Shown here piece after piece: positions 33,402-45,571 of a stretch of 64,000 nucleotides of DNA. Position 1 is the stretch's first letter; each line of letters starts with the position of its first letter. The position numbers were made by a program, and so were the translations under genes. The stretch is from Penicillium oxalicum (lineage: Eukaryota; Ascomycota; Eurotiomycetes; Eurotiales; Aspergillaceae): NCBI RefSeq assembly GCF_001723175.1, contig NC_064653.1:3906001-3970000 (forward strand), written 5' to 3'. A model generated the notes under the pieces. It had not been told where the DNA came from, ran no database searches, and saw nothing but the letters and a program-made list of their open reading frames with translations.

Positions 33402-35177
33402 AATAATTACGACACGACTGTCTCTTGTCCACCCACTATACCACGGATACCTCAACTCTCCATGCCTCTTCCTCCTCCATAACACCCACGATCTCAGCGG
33501 CCCCCGATCCGCCGCCCGCTTCTTTCCACCTGCAATGTATTACAACGGCTTTTTCGATTCTTTTCCCTTGCAGATCTCTTCACTCTGGCGCTTAAAGCAT
33601 CCATGTTTCGCATTTCTGCGTGGGCTGGGATTTGGGGTGTGTTTCTGGACCTGTATTTTGTACCCGCTTCTTTTTTTTCCCTTTCCTTTGCTTCCGTGTA
33701 CATAGAAAAGCCTATTGCATCACTGGGCCTCTTTGACCATAGCATCTGGCTCCGAGTGCCTCGTCTTGTAGCCTTGATTCGGCGAAGGCTTCCAATAGAG
33801 AAATCACATGTATTGACTATTCACCTTCCAGTTTGGCGGAACTATCCACGACGAACGGGTCGGGTCTAATAGTAGCGTGCTCACGTCAACCACTAGCTAG
33901 GGCCGATGCCTGCCGGAGATAAAATGGGCCCTGATTCATAGTATGTATTTGCATTGTGTGGAGAGTATTCCACCTGTACTCTCGATTGAGAGTTCGACTC
34001 TTGTCTCCCACGTTTGATGGAACCGCGGCTTCACAGCGCGTGCAAGTCTGGACCACTAAGCCGCAAGACTACAAAGACACGAGCGTCGGCCAGTGCTTGC
34101 GGCTCAATTTGAACAGCGCATGGAGCACGAAGCCGGGGATGCCACATGCATGCTCTCAGTCATTCGTACAGTCGACCCAGTACTATTTTGGCTGGGGTCA
34201 TTCCTTGGTACACTCTATCTTGCCCCTGTAGTGATCACACCCCGTACTCTTGCCCCACCGTTGATCAAGCCATCGACATTAAGCCGGACATGATCTACAA
34301 GCGTAATGGATTGGTTGTGGGAGCCGCCTGTGTCTAGATGCGAATTTATGCTTAATGGTATCCACAGTGGACATGACTTGAACCCGAAACTATCATCGTG
34401 AGCGTGATGGAGAGAGAACTGCGAAAATCGAAATTGCATCCATGAGAGAAGCCTGCATGTTTCAAGAATCGCAGAGGACCGTCCAAGCAGGAGATGAGAA
34501 TGACACGTCGAATCATCGGCAAGGCGCTTCTCGACGCACATTACGAAGGCTTAGGCTCAGCTGCCACAATTTACGCCATCGTGGTCCTTTGTCTCAGTGT
34601 AGGTATCAGTCACTGCCCCGAGCTGGTGCTCGCTCCCTGCAACTACTAGTCCTTGGACATTGGACAACTACTGGGCCACAGGCGGCGCTGACCTGCCCGC
34701 GACCGACTTGAGTCATGATCGTTGCAAGTCGTCCGGCGTCCTGATCGATAAGCTCACGACACCTCAGTGTTCAGAGTGCATCGACAATCTTCTCAACGGC
34801 ATCCAACCCGTGCACTGACGGATTAGCCGTCGGACTGCGGTCTGCGGAACCTCGGACGGCGGAGATCTGGCAGAACATAAAAAAAAAAGAAAACCAAAAG
34901 GAACCCCCCCCCCCCCTTTAGATCCAAAACCAACCCCAGGAGGAGACTCAACAAAATCTGGCCCGCTGCCTAATGCGGAGTGGCGAATTGGACAGACCCA
35001 GGCATCATCGGCGACATCCACCTTTATCTCCACCTCGAGGCCAAACCTCTGGTCGCGAAGAAAGGCACGCGTCACGTATTTCATTTCCAGAATCATCCAC
35101 GCTAAGGTGAGAGGAAGAATTCCCGACGCAAATCTGACTCCGGGCTCACACGGAGTCTCCCTTACGATTTCGTCGGG
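33402..35177. other. Intergenic region, 1.8 kb
   Basis: This is the tim23 3' flank and the promoter of the Zn2Cys6 gene. Small frames around 33950-34730 have no protein-like character. A C13 run lies at 34904-34916 just after an A-rich tract. A tRNA-like TTCGA at about 33992 does not form a T-arm. Confidence 0.55.
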
Positions 35178-37067
35178 ATGCCGGCGAGCGAACAATCAGC
35201 AACCAGCAATGTGAGAGTACCCAAAACCCGCACCAAGACCTTCACGGGATGCTGGACATGTCGATCTCGTCGAGTAAAATGCGATGACGAGCGTCCCGTG
35301 TGTCGTCGCTGTCGCCAAAGTGGCTGGCACTGTCAGGGATACGGCCTGCGTCTGGGATGGTCCCAATCGCCCGGCAGCCGATCTCAGCGACGACAGACGC
35401 AGTGGTCCGCGCTCCAACTGTTGCCGAACTTGTCCTCGGCGGCCGTCAACGCGCTTCTGGCCGAGTTGGATGGTTGGTCCGGAGAGGGGCCCTCGCAGGA
35501 AAGAGGACCATTTACAGTCTTCTCCATCGCCAATCTGGATGCCGAAGGGACTGGGGGCGAGGTTGGGTCGTCAGATACCCCGCAGAGCAACTCCGCATCC
35601 TCCTCGGCCGCATCACCAGGCACGGAAAATGCGCTCGATGTCTGCGATAGCGGTACACCACTCCCGCTAAGGCCGTCGTCCAGGGACCGTCGCATCAGGG
35701 CGACGACGACAGATTCGTCGTCACCCGAGGCAGACTCGCTGATTGACGATTCCTGCGCTGCCCCGTCCTCACGTTCGTCGCCGTACGAGCGGCTCTCGGC
35801 CACTCCGAGTGAGATCGAGGAAGTTGTGCGAGACGATCTCCCGACAACGCTCCCCAAATTGAGCACCAACGCCAGTCACTATGTTCGGACAGCCTTGACT
35901 CTCTCTTCTCTATCATCAAGGAATCCATCTCCCACGATGGCGATCAATCCGATCCCGCTTCCACGACCTGAAGCTGAACTCTTACACCATTGGAATACCT
36001 TTCTCTCTGGGAATATGCTTCTAACAGATTCCCCCAACAACCCCTGCCGAACCGTATTTTTACCCATGGCTCTCAAGGGACTCGAGGTCGCTCCCAAGGA
36101 ACCAAGTATACACCTCTCTATTCTTCACGCCATCTGTGCTTCCTCCGCCTTCAGTCTGGCTCACCTCCGTCAAGATACGCGGTATCAGTCGCTCGCCACG
36201 CATCACGACCAACTCGCCCTCCGCCATTTACGACATAACCTGGCACGCGGCATTCGGCTCGACGAACCGGCCTTGGCGGCAGTGCTGAGCTGTATCACGG
36301 CCGAGGCCATGTCGGGACGGAGGCGCCGTTGGAGAGCTCACGTCACCGGTGGACTGGGTCTCTTGGAAAATGAAATCCGTAGAGGGTGGGTTCCGGGTCC
36401 GGCTGGGTCTCGTCTGATCCAGAGCTATCTCTCTCTTTCCCTGCTCTCCAATCTGCCCGTGTCACCTTATTTGATGTCTCTGTTGAATGATTCCCCGGAT
36501 GTTCGCCATTACTTGGAGCAATATCACGGGATCAACGGGCCGTTGGTGCAATTCCTAGCCTACATCACCTCCCTGGCCGAGTCCAAATCCCCCATCCCCG
36601 CCGACGAGCTAGATCGTCTCGAGATGCAGCTCCATCGCCACTCCTCCTTACTCTCTTTTACTACTGGTCCCAGTTCGACGATCATCCAACATGCTCTGAA
36701 CTCATTCTACTATGCAACCATCATCTACTTCCGTCGGAACTTGCGCCGTGCGCCCCCTTCCGACGTGCAAGATCTCGTGGAAAAGGCCGTCCAGGAGCTG
36801 GAAGCAGTCGAGATGATCAGTAACGAAAAGGGAGGCTGTGCCTACAACTGGGCCAATTTCGTCGTCGCTGCTGAATGTGAGCGTGCGGACCTTCGAGCCC
36901 GCATGGCCGCCGCCTTTGATCGGAAGAGTCGACATGGCATCCACAACATCAAAGTGATGAGTGAGGTGGTTCAAGAGCTGTGGCAAAGGCGGGACTATGC
37001 AGTTGGAATAGACATTCACTGGCAAGAAATCGCCCAGGAGGCGGATTTCGATATCATGCTGGTTTAG
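35178..37067 (+). CDS. Zn2Cys6 transcription factor (ARG81/ACR-2-like)
   Basis: This single exon encodes 629 aa. The binuclear zinc cluster is complete: Cys25, 28, 35, 42, 45 and 52 in the spacing CX2CX6CX6CX2CX6C, preceded by KTFTG and followed by GYGLRLGW. That context is characteristic of the group with yeast Arg81 and Neurospora ACR-2; I make no finer assignment. A long Ser/Pro/Asp-rich linker spans about residues 110-230. The C-terminal half is helical, with an EAMSGRRRRWRAHVTGGLGL segment typical of the fungal-specific transcription factor domain 2. It is expected to bind DNA in the nucleus; the regulated pathway cannot be told from the neighbours. The start is the first ATG of the open frame. 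Confidence 0.88.
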   Translation: MPASEQSATSNVRVPKTRTKTFTGCWTCRSRRVKCDDERPVCRRCRQSGWHCQGYGLRLGWSQSPGSRSQRRQTQWSALQLLPNLSSAAVNALLAELDGWSGEGPSQERGPFTVFSIANLDAEGTGGEVGSSDTPQSNSASSSAASPGTENALDVCDSGTPLPLRPSSRDRRIRATTTDSSSPEADSLIDDSCAAPSSRSSPYERLSATPSEIEEVVRDDLPTTLPKLSTNASHYVRTALTLSSLSSRNPSPTMAINPIPLPRPEAELLHHWNTFLSGNMLLTDSPNNPCRTVFLPMALKGLEVAPKEPSIHLSILHAICASSAFSLAHLRQDTRYQSLATHHDQLALRHLRHNLARGIRLDEPALAAVLSCITAEAMSGRRRRWRAHVTGGLGLLENEIRRGWVPGPAGSRLIQSYLSLSLLSNLPVSPYLMSLLNDSPDVRHYLEQYHGINGPLVQFLAYITSLAESKSPIPADELDRLEMQLHRHSSLLSFTTGPSSTIIQHALNSFYYATIIYFRRNLRRAPPSDVQDLVEKAVQELEAVEMISNEKGGCAYNWANFVVAAECERADLRARMAAAFDRKSRHGIHNIKVMSEVVQELWQRRDYAVGIDIHWQEIAQEADFDIMLV

Positions 37068-39182
37068 CACGGGGGTGGAGTCTGCGCCGCGCGAGAGTCT
37101 TTTTTACCCGAGCAGTTGAGAACCGTGCCTCCCACTCTCCCCGCTGGCCCAAGGCCATTCGGGACTGAGGCTTTAAATATTTATACCCAACGATCTTAAT
37201 GTATATCTGGATGTACACATTGCTCAATGTTTTAGCTTTGACGGGGCAGTCCCATTCTACCTCGGGTGAGAATGTTGCATGTCCGTCCCGACTATATATT
37301 CGGGCAGGCCATTGGACTGCCTATATTCATGTAGAACATCCAGCGTCGACATGACTTCATCCGGGCACCTCATCCATTGAACTACGCCTGCATCTTTGAC
37401 AGATATCCACTCGTTCGGGGAAGAGTGACGATCGAACCTCTTAGTTGAAAGCTGGGCCGGGCCGAAGTAGGTGATGTCCCAGTTGCGTAGTAATATCAGT
37501 TGAAGTATTGTAATCGTTCCTTGGAAGGATTTGGCAATTGCCTACTCTTAGCACAGCAAACGCGTGGTAGCACGGGCTGAAGCCGAGAAGAGCGGATGGA
37601 GGTACAAAATGTTTTCTGTGTCAAATTTTGAAGTTCTCGATAAGCCGTAAGAGCCTGCGCCAATGCTCACGTAGACAGCTGTCGCCATTTGGTCGATGAG
37701 GTATGTCATCTATACCTACCTACATAGAACGTGGCGAGCGACGAAGGAAACTGTGGAGCATAGACTCCATGTAATGCTAACCGCCCTTGACAAGGAACGC
37801 GTAGTGTGGATATGGTTCTTTGAATAGAAACTGGAAAGTAACTTCAGTTCCAGGGCCGAGAATACTCTAGCAATCTAACCACCACTTGGAATCGCCCAGG
37901 TTCATGACAGTCCGCAGAGCAGCATTAGATCGCAAACCAATCACACGATGCAACCCGGACACTTCGTCGGTAATATGTGTAAGTTAGTAGGTAGTAGAGT
38001 GAACCTTCGCCAATCTGAACGTCTCGCTGGAAAGCCCCCGGGCAGGTACCTGATAGGACCGCAGCAGATCACTACCTATGTATGAAGCCTCTGGAACTCA
38101 ATCTATCTTGGCTAAGTGGGTTCTATCAACCACGCTGGAAATTCATGCCTTGAGATTGTAAGCTAGAGGAAGGTGCATTCATGCTGGGTGTCACCTGTCT
38201 CACCCCACCATCGTACATGAGGCACTCGCGTTGAGCAGCACACAGCATTTTGCATAGTGTCGCTTTCCTCGGCCTTCAACGTCTTAACCTAATGTTGGGA
38301 CCTCGATTTCTCATCTTTCTTGTTGATAGACCCTTGCATAGATCAATCCGTCTGGCCTCATGGTGCACAGACGGAACAGAATTGAAAGGCCTAGGATAAA
38401 CGCAAGTCAGGTTGCTCCTTGATAGATTGTCGATCGCGACTCCTGTGGCACTGTGTATAAATCCAATCAGAAGATATGCAACGCACTTCACTGCTAAATA
38501 TAAAAGTCCACCCAACCCACAAGCACAACAATACTGGCGCACCCTAAGAGGTGCTGGCCCTGCATGGGTTCGTGCCAAAATTGAAGAATCCGCCCGAAGG
38601 CGCCTCCAAATGCGGGGGAAAAACCTGTCAGCTGACCTGCCGCACCGGGCTCTGCAGCGTTTCAGCTTCCGTGGGACTCACCCAGCAGCAGTAATGCGAT
38701 CGTCATCATCGAACAGGAAATGACCGGTCGCCCTCGTGGGCTCTCAAATTATGGATCTTCCGCGCAAACGAGCATCTTTCTCGATCGGTCTTAGACCTGA
38801 TTCACCCCAGGTGATCCCCTCGATCCCAATCAGAATCCGTCACAGTAGCATCAGCCATCTACAAATCCTCGCACACTGTGCTGGTGTGCATGCCCTGGTG
38901 TTCACCCGCCCCCCCCCCCACCGAAATCCCTTGTTCCAGGCTCTCGTTCCCACTCAGTGAGAGAGACCGTTGACCCTTGACGGGGCTACTCCCCACGCTA
39001 AGGCCCTCTCGGTCGGGAGGCTGAGGCATCTTATCTACTGGGTCCCAGTCTTGAAAACCGCCGAGTTGTGTCCTGCTCTGCTTTTGATTCTCTCTCCTGT
39101 TTGCTTTACTGGATCTTGTTCCCAATATCCTTCCCTGGATCCTGTAGCACCCGCGCGGTCTGCGCGCCCCTTTCACTCCTCA
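37068..39182. other. Intergenic region, 2.1 kb
   Basis: This is the 3' flank of the transcription factor gene and the 5' flank of the kinase gene. I see no gene. A C11 run lies at 38909-38919. The kinase frame is open upstream from 38970, but there is no ATG before 39183. Confidence 0.55.
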
Positions 39183-41259
39183 ATGGTGAATTCTGCATCC
39201 GGGCCAGCCGTGGGGTCCGGTTTGACAAATGTGTGCTCTCAGAATCTACCAGCCTCACACAAGGCTGTCGCCAGTGATCATGGATCCAACCCTGTGCAAT
39301 CGCCGCCTGGTGCGGAGAACTCGCCCCCGGCTTTCTCGGCGCCAATAGATGTGCCCTCGGTCTACAAGTCTTACATTCCAGGCCTCCCTTCCCTGCAGAT
39401 TCGCACCGACTTACCCAGCGTGCGTCCCACCAGCTCGCACCGCGATTATGATTCGGTCGCCTCCACGAGCATGTCGTCGAACAGTTTCTTGCAACGGACA
39501 CCAAGTCTGCGCGCGCTCGCCGCGCCGCCCATGTCGAGTGCCGGCTCCTTGTCGCCAGCGTCAATCATGTCTTCGCCTCAGCTGCGGGCCATGGGTGACA
39601 TTACGCCGCTGCCGTCGCCCATAGGTGGCATGGCGCCCTGGCGGCCCTCAGATCCGCAGTCCGCTTCTCGAACCTCGCCCACCGGATCGTATAGCAATGC
39701 CATGCTTTCCCCCTGCGACTCCACGCACATGCTCGGGCGTCCTGCATCGCGATCGCGGGCCCATAAGCCGTACGCGGGACTCGAGAAGGACGCGCCAATC
39801 TCCCCGTCGACTGGTGCGCATCGCGAAGTGCACACCAAACACCACTCTCGAAACCGGAGTTTGAGTGACTACGCGCCTCCGCCAGGCCGAGTGTCTCTGC
39901 CTCGACCGATCGCAGTGTCTGGGGCTGGCCCAAGCCTCGCTCCGTCCTCAAGCACGGACTCGAAATCCAACGGCCTGCATCGCGAACAGTATCTGGCCGT
40001 GCATCGAGGCATTGCAATACCGACTGTCCGGCCTCCGAGCCCGCCCCGAAGTAGTGGAAGTGGACAAGGGGAGAGTGATGCGGAGCTCGGCGCGTCCCAT
40101 ACTGCGACTGCCTCCACATCGGATGAGGTGTACTCGGTCAAGTCCGTTCGCACTCAGCAAGCGCGTTTATATCGAAAGATTCGGGTTCTAGGCCAGGGGA
40201 CGTTCAGCCAAGTCAGCCTGGCCGCGAGACTGGAACGACCGCTCGGGACGCCCATGTCCCCCAGCCTGGACTCTGACGCTGATCTGGCAGTTGACGCACC
40301 GCTGACCACCAATGCCCAGAAGTTGGTCGCTGTGAAAATCATCGAGCACGGGCCCGCGGGTGGAGCCGACGAGGAGCGCCTGGAGGTATCGATGAAGCGG
40401 GAGGTTGAGATCTTGAAATCGGTCAATCACCCGTCGCTCGTTCAACTGAAGGCCTTTGGCAGTGACGAGAAGCGAGCTTTGCTCGTCTTGGACTACTGTC
40501 CTGGTGGCGATCTATTCGACTACGCAACATCTGCCGGCAACCAGCCCATGGCGCCGGGCCTGATTCGGCGGATCTTTGCTGAGCTCGTAGCGGCCGTCCG
40601 ATATCTTCATTCTCATTATATTGTCCATCGGGACATTAAGCTCGAAAGTGAGTTCGTCCCGGCGCTCAGGTTTTGGAGAACGAATTTGTCAGCTGATCTG
40701 CCCTTCCACAGACGTACTACTGACAATGCCACACGCGGCCATGGAGTCTGTCACGGATTGGCGTACATATGATCGTGCGGTGGTCACGCTCAGCGATCTC
40801 GGGCTGTCTCGACGGATCCCCGAACCTCCTGAAAGTCCCTTGCTGCAGACCCGTTGTGGCAGCGAGGACTACGCTGCACCCGAAATCCTCATGGGTCAGT
40901 CGTACGATGGTCGTGCGACTGATGCGTGGGCGCTGGGTGTCTTGCTCTATGCGATCATGGAGAATCGTCTGCCATTTGATGTTCTTCCCGGTACTCGAGG
41001 CGATCCTGCCAAGCATCGCGCCCGGACTCCTCATCGGATCGCTCGCTGTGAGTGGAGTTGGTACCGCTTTGCGAATGACGACGAGGAGTGGGATGCTGAC
41101 AAGGGCGCCGCCCTGGACGGGGCTCAGCACTGTGTCGAGGGGTTGTTGAAACGCAACACCAGGCGTAAAACATTGGATGAAATCGCCGCCATCCCATGGT
41201 TACGCGACGCCATTGACGTCCCAGCCGGTCTGAAACGCGGTGATAAAGAAGTGCCATGA
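39183..41259 (+). CDS. Serine/threonine protein kinase, CAMK/SNF1-like
   Basis: Exons 39183-40647 and 40712-41259 encode 670 aa; the 64-bp intron (donor GTGAGT, branch GCTGATC) splits the catalytic loop and keeps phase. The first 325 residues are Ser/Pro-rich and probably disordered. The kinase domain has glycine loop LGQGTFSQVSLA (337-348), VAVKII (Lys385), HRDIKLENVLL (Asp484), SDLGLSR (Asp517), CGSEDYAAPE and a TDAWALGVLLYAIMENRLPF helix. The metal-binding motif is DLG instead of DFG. An insert of about 33 residues lies between the glycine loop and Lys385, and another of about 20 between the catalytic loop and DLG. The layout recalls the yeast Prr1 group, but that is a guess. The first ATG is 39183. 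Confidence 0.85.
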
Positions 41260-42546
41260 GCAGGTCTCACTTGGCTTTCCACCTTTCTCTTTCTTTTCTC
41301 CGTTCCCCTCCCCTTCATTTCCGTTGCTCCCTTTTCGATGATCTCCCTAGATCCAGATCTTTTTTTTGTCTCTTCTTTCCCATCTTTTCATCATCATTTC
41401 CTTCTTCCCCCACCCATTCTGGAATCTCACCATAATACCAATCGTCCTTCCACCAACTGATCTATCTCCTTCCTCATTTCCTTCGTTCCAATTTCCTCAC
41501 TGATTTGCAAATCTGTGATGTTCTTGCACTTGATTACATGCATCTGAAAGTGGGCGAACTCTGATTTCTTCTTTTCTATCTTTTCTTTCAATGTGACGTA
41601 TCTTGTTGCCATGATCTCCGCCTCAATTAGACATATAGCTGGATGCGTGGATTCCAAACAAGGGTCCTCGTCGACTGGCAGGATTCTTAGCTTTTGTGGT
41701 CATCCCCTTGATTGAATTTTCCATTACATGTATTGAGCTCTGCGCAAGCTGTCACCAGAACCCTATATGCAATCAGCTAGCCGGGGCTTTCCAGCTTAAG
41801 ATGAGCAAACGCACATGGTTCCTGCCGACGATGCGGAGATCAAAACATCCAACGAACATCGCTGCTAGATTTTCGAGGGTAAGCCGGGCAGCTGAAGTCG
41901 GGTTGTCTGCAAGGTAGACATCCAAAATTAACGCTCTGATCAGTCTTCCTATCCGTTCCGCCTCTCCCGCTGGAGTTCAGGTCCCATTGCTGACCGTGCA
42001 GATCCCCCCCCCAACTCTGTAGGAGACTCGCGTCTGACCCAAGCTGGCATTGTCATAACCTACTTGAAAGGTTGTCACCCTTTATGTTGTCGGCCAATTC
42101 GAATGGTCAACACTCTGCTCATGCAACTATATGCCGAGTGTTCATGCTCTATTACCGAGCACTCTTCTCCCCAGCAATTGGCCTTCTTGTCTTCCAGTTC
42201 TCCACTTATCCCCATTCTCGGTCGCTGCATGACAATCACCTTTCCACAGATTGGACGCAGCCGCGGCCTAGGCCGAGGCCGAGCCAAGCTGTGGAGATCT
42301 TCGCGAGACCGTAACGCGGGGAGACACACCCCAACTCCGAACCGGCGAACTGCAGCAGCCCGCTTGGGAGCTTCCGCCCCCCGATTTTTGGGATTCTGCC
42401 ACCTCCGGCATCGCTGACCTTCGCCCAGCTCGCTTGCTCCCCGCCTTCGAACCTCCCTCGAGTTCCGAGCTCTGCAATCATCGTTGTTGACTTTCCTAGC
42501 TTTACTCCCCTCCCCAAGTGACGTCTACGAAAAACCCTCAATCACA
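41260..42546. other. Intergenic region, 1.3 kb
   Basis: This is the kinase 3' flank and the ilv3 promoter. The kinase-proximal part is strongly C/T-rich. I looked for a Gcn4/CpcA site (TGACTCA), expected for an amino-acid gene, and did not find a perfect one. No gene is seen. Confidence 0.55.
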
Positions 42547-44682
42547 ATGCTGCCGCCATTCCGAGCACGCGTGCCCGCTGCTCTGCGGAGCTTGTCTCGT
42601 TCCACCGCGCCGGTGTAGGTTCTTGTCCCATCGCAATGTCGACTGGTCAATTCCTCCCTAGCAAAGGGTGTGGTGATTGAGAAGCTAACAATTGACTCTC
42701 GATGATGTGGATAGTCGCACTCTGACCACCACTCTTCCCCGTTTCCAAAATGAGGACAAGGCGCTCAACAAGGTCTCACGGCATATCACCCAGCCCAAGT
42801 CCCAGGGTGCCTCGCAGGCGATGCTGTACGCCGTCGGTCTGACGGAAGAGGACATGAACAAGGCTCAGGTTGGAATTTCATCAGTCTGGTTCAATGGCAA
42901 TCCTTGCAACATGCACCTGCTCGACTTGAACAACAAAGTGCGCCAGGGTGTGCAGGACCAGGGCCTCATTGGATTCCAGTTCAACACCGTCGGTGTCAGT
43001 GACGCCATCAGTATGGGAACCACGGGAATGCGCTACTCCTTGCAAAGTCGCGATCTCATTGCCGACTCGGTGGAGACCGTCATGGGTGGACAGTGGTATG
43101 ATGCCAATATCAGTATTCCTGGCTGTGACAAGAACATGCCCGGTGTTCTCATGGCCATGGGCCGTGTCAACCGCCCGAGTTTGATGGTATACGGTGGTAC
43201 CATTAAGCCCGGCTGTGCGGTGACTCAGAACAATGCCGATATCGATATTGTTTCTGCCTTCCAGGCCTATGGTCAATTTATCGCCAAGGAAATCACCGAG
43301 CCCCAGCGATTCGATGTGATTCGTCACGCGTGTCCCGGCGAGGGTGCCTGTGGTGGTATGTACACGGCCAACACGATGGCGACCGCGATTGAGACCATGG
43401 GTATGACTCTGCCCGGCTCCTCCTCTAACCCGGCCAATTCCCAGGCCAAGTATATGGAGTGCTTGGCCGCCGGTGGCGCGATCAAGAGACTGCTCGCCGA
43501 GGACATTCGTCCGCGCGACATCCTGACCCGTCAGGCCTTCGAGAACGCCATGGTTCTCGTCAACATCACCGGTGGATCTACCAACGCAGTCCTCCACTTG
43601 ATCGCCATTGCCGATTCCGTCGGCATCAAGCTCACCATTGACGACTTCCAGGCCGTGTCCGATCGCACTCCCTTCTTGGCCGACCTGAAGCCCTCTGGCA
43701 AGTACGTCATGGCTGATCTCTTCGCTCTTGGCGGTACGCCTGCCGTGCTGAAGATGCTGCTCAAGGAGGGCCTCATCGACGGCTCTGGCATGACCGTGAC
43801 CGGTGAGACGATGGCCAAGAACCTGGAGAAGGTACCGGACCTTCCCGATGACCAGAAGATCATCCGTCCCTTCAGCAACCCGATCAAGCCCACCGGTCAC
43901 ATTCAGATCCTGCGAGGCTCCCTTGCCCCCGGTGGTAGTGTCGGTAAGATCACCGGCAAGGAGGGCACTGTGTTCACCGGCAAGGCCCGCGTGTTTGATT
44001 CCGAGGACGATTTCATTGCTGCGCTGGAACGCAGCGAGATCAAGAAGGAGGAGAAGACAGTTGTGGTCATTCGCTACTGCGGTCCTAAGGGTGGCCCCGG
44101 CATGCCTGGTACGTGGATCAATCCTAATTTGATAGATCGCTCGATCTTGCCTCCCCCCCCCCCCCCCCCGCAGGCTTCCTATGATTGTCCCGGATACTAA
44201 CCCTTTCTCCCCTTCCTGTTGCGTAGAAATGCTCAAGCCTTCCGCCGCTCTGATGGGCTACGGACTTGGCTCGTCATGCGCCTTGATCACTGATGGTCGT
44301 TTCTCCGGTGGTTCTCACGGATTCCTGATCGGCCACATTGTGCCCGAGGCTGCCGTTGGTGGACCCATTGGTCTCCTCCACGATGGTGATGTGATTACGA
44401 TCGATGCTGAAAAGCGCGTTCTTGATGTCGATGTGCCCGAGTCCGAGCTCGCCGTACGCCGTCAGGACTGGGAGGCCCGCAAGGCCGCCGGCAAGTTGCC
44501 CGAGACTGGTCTGACCATGCGTGGTACCCTGGGCAAATACGCTCGGTACGTTGAATTCTTATTCCCCTGTGTTACAATATTCTTCATTTTGTGTGAATTT
44601 GGACGGCGGCTAACATGTGATTCGGGGATGTAGGACTGTCAAGGACGCCAGCCAGGGCTGTATCACCGATGCTGTGGAGTAA
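42547..44682 (+). CDS. ilv3: Dihydroxy-acid dehydratase, mitochondrial
   Basis: Four exons (42547-42614, 42715-44108, 44227-44545, 44634-44682) encode 609 aa, the usual length for fungal Ilv3. The enzyme dehydrates 2,3-dihydroxy-3-methylbutanoate and the -pentanoate analogue to 2-oxo acids in valine, leucine and isoleucine synthesis. The N-terminus is a mitochondrial presequence ([19 protein letters not shown]). The Fe-S ligands are visible: NPCNMH (Cys87), PGCDKNMPG (Cys160) and [12 protein letters not shown] (Cys235). [16 protein letters not shown] and a [15 protein letters not shown] end complete the family pattern. All junctions keep phase. Intron 2 (118 bp) is longer than its neighbours and holds a C17 run. 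Reading through it gives a false stop at about 44200. Confidence 0.96.
44153..44169 (+). repeat. C17 run inside ilv3 intron 2
   Basis: Seventeen consecutive C lie between the donor (44109) and the branch region (TACTAAC at about 44199) of the intron. Confidence 0.93.
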
Positions 44683-45571
44683 AGCATCATTAGGCGATAT
44701 GTTTGATTATATTGGGTCGAAAAAGCGATTTATTATGTCTGGGCTCATTCTTGTTGCTATACGATATCATTTGAGTACAATATATTCTATTTTTATCCTT
44801 TTATTTTCCTATTTTCCCCCCTTCCACCTACAAACTACTCAATTCATGAGGACCGTACGAATCACCAGCGCATAAGGCTCAAGACGATGTGTTTTCCCCA
44901 TCAAGACCCGGACTCATTTACTAGCTGTCTACGTACCTCGCTTGCACCGGACACGCCGCATGGCACGTTTTGAAGTGGCAATTGGGTCAATCCGTACCTT
45001 TTTACAAGGTGTCGGAAATTACTACATAGAATTGAGGAAATACCCGATGCCTACATAGCTATTCTGTAAAAAAAATTATTTACTTATTGACCTCAACCCT
45101 CATTATTTGCCAACATGTAGCAATCATAAGGTGAACTAACATCAATTATCATGGACTATAGTTTGACCTTGCAATCTCAATGTCCTGGTCAATAGATGAA
45201 TAAGCGCATCATTGGACAGACGGTTTCTGAATCACCTCAACCAGGGAACTGGAACCACGGCCCATTGTGTCAACACATCCGCATGTTTCCAGTCCTCGGA
45301 TCAAGGGTCACTGAATGGAATTGTTCATTAATCATCTCGTGAGACAGCCTGGGGTATCAACCAGACTATCCGAAGGTGGGGGGGAGAGGGGCTGAGGATT
45401 CGAGTATCAATATGTCCTTATTCAATACACCACTTCTATAATATACGGATGAAGAAGAATCGCACTCAAACACTGGACAATGACCGATCCCCAAACAAGA
45501 CAGACGCACGCACAACACGCACACGCGCAGATCCAATCGAGGTCGTACACGCCAAAATTGTCGGACAACAA
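44683..45571. other. Convergent intergenic region, ilv3/acyltransferase
   Basis: This is 3' flanking DNA of both genes. It is A/T-rich in the middle, and no gene is seen. Confidence 0.6.

Noticed and set aside
33975..34010. tRNA-like TTCGA segment
   Set aside because: The flanking bases cannot form a 5-bp T-stem, and no acceptor or anticodon arm can be drawn at the right spacing.
42881..44236. Long minus-strand frame of 451 codons opposite ilv3
   Set aside because: It mirrors the codon bias of a highly expressed gene on the other strand, has a low-complexity His/Gly/Leu composition, and runs across ilv3 introns.
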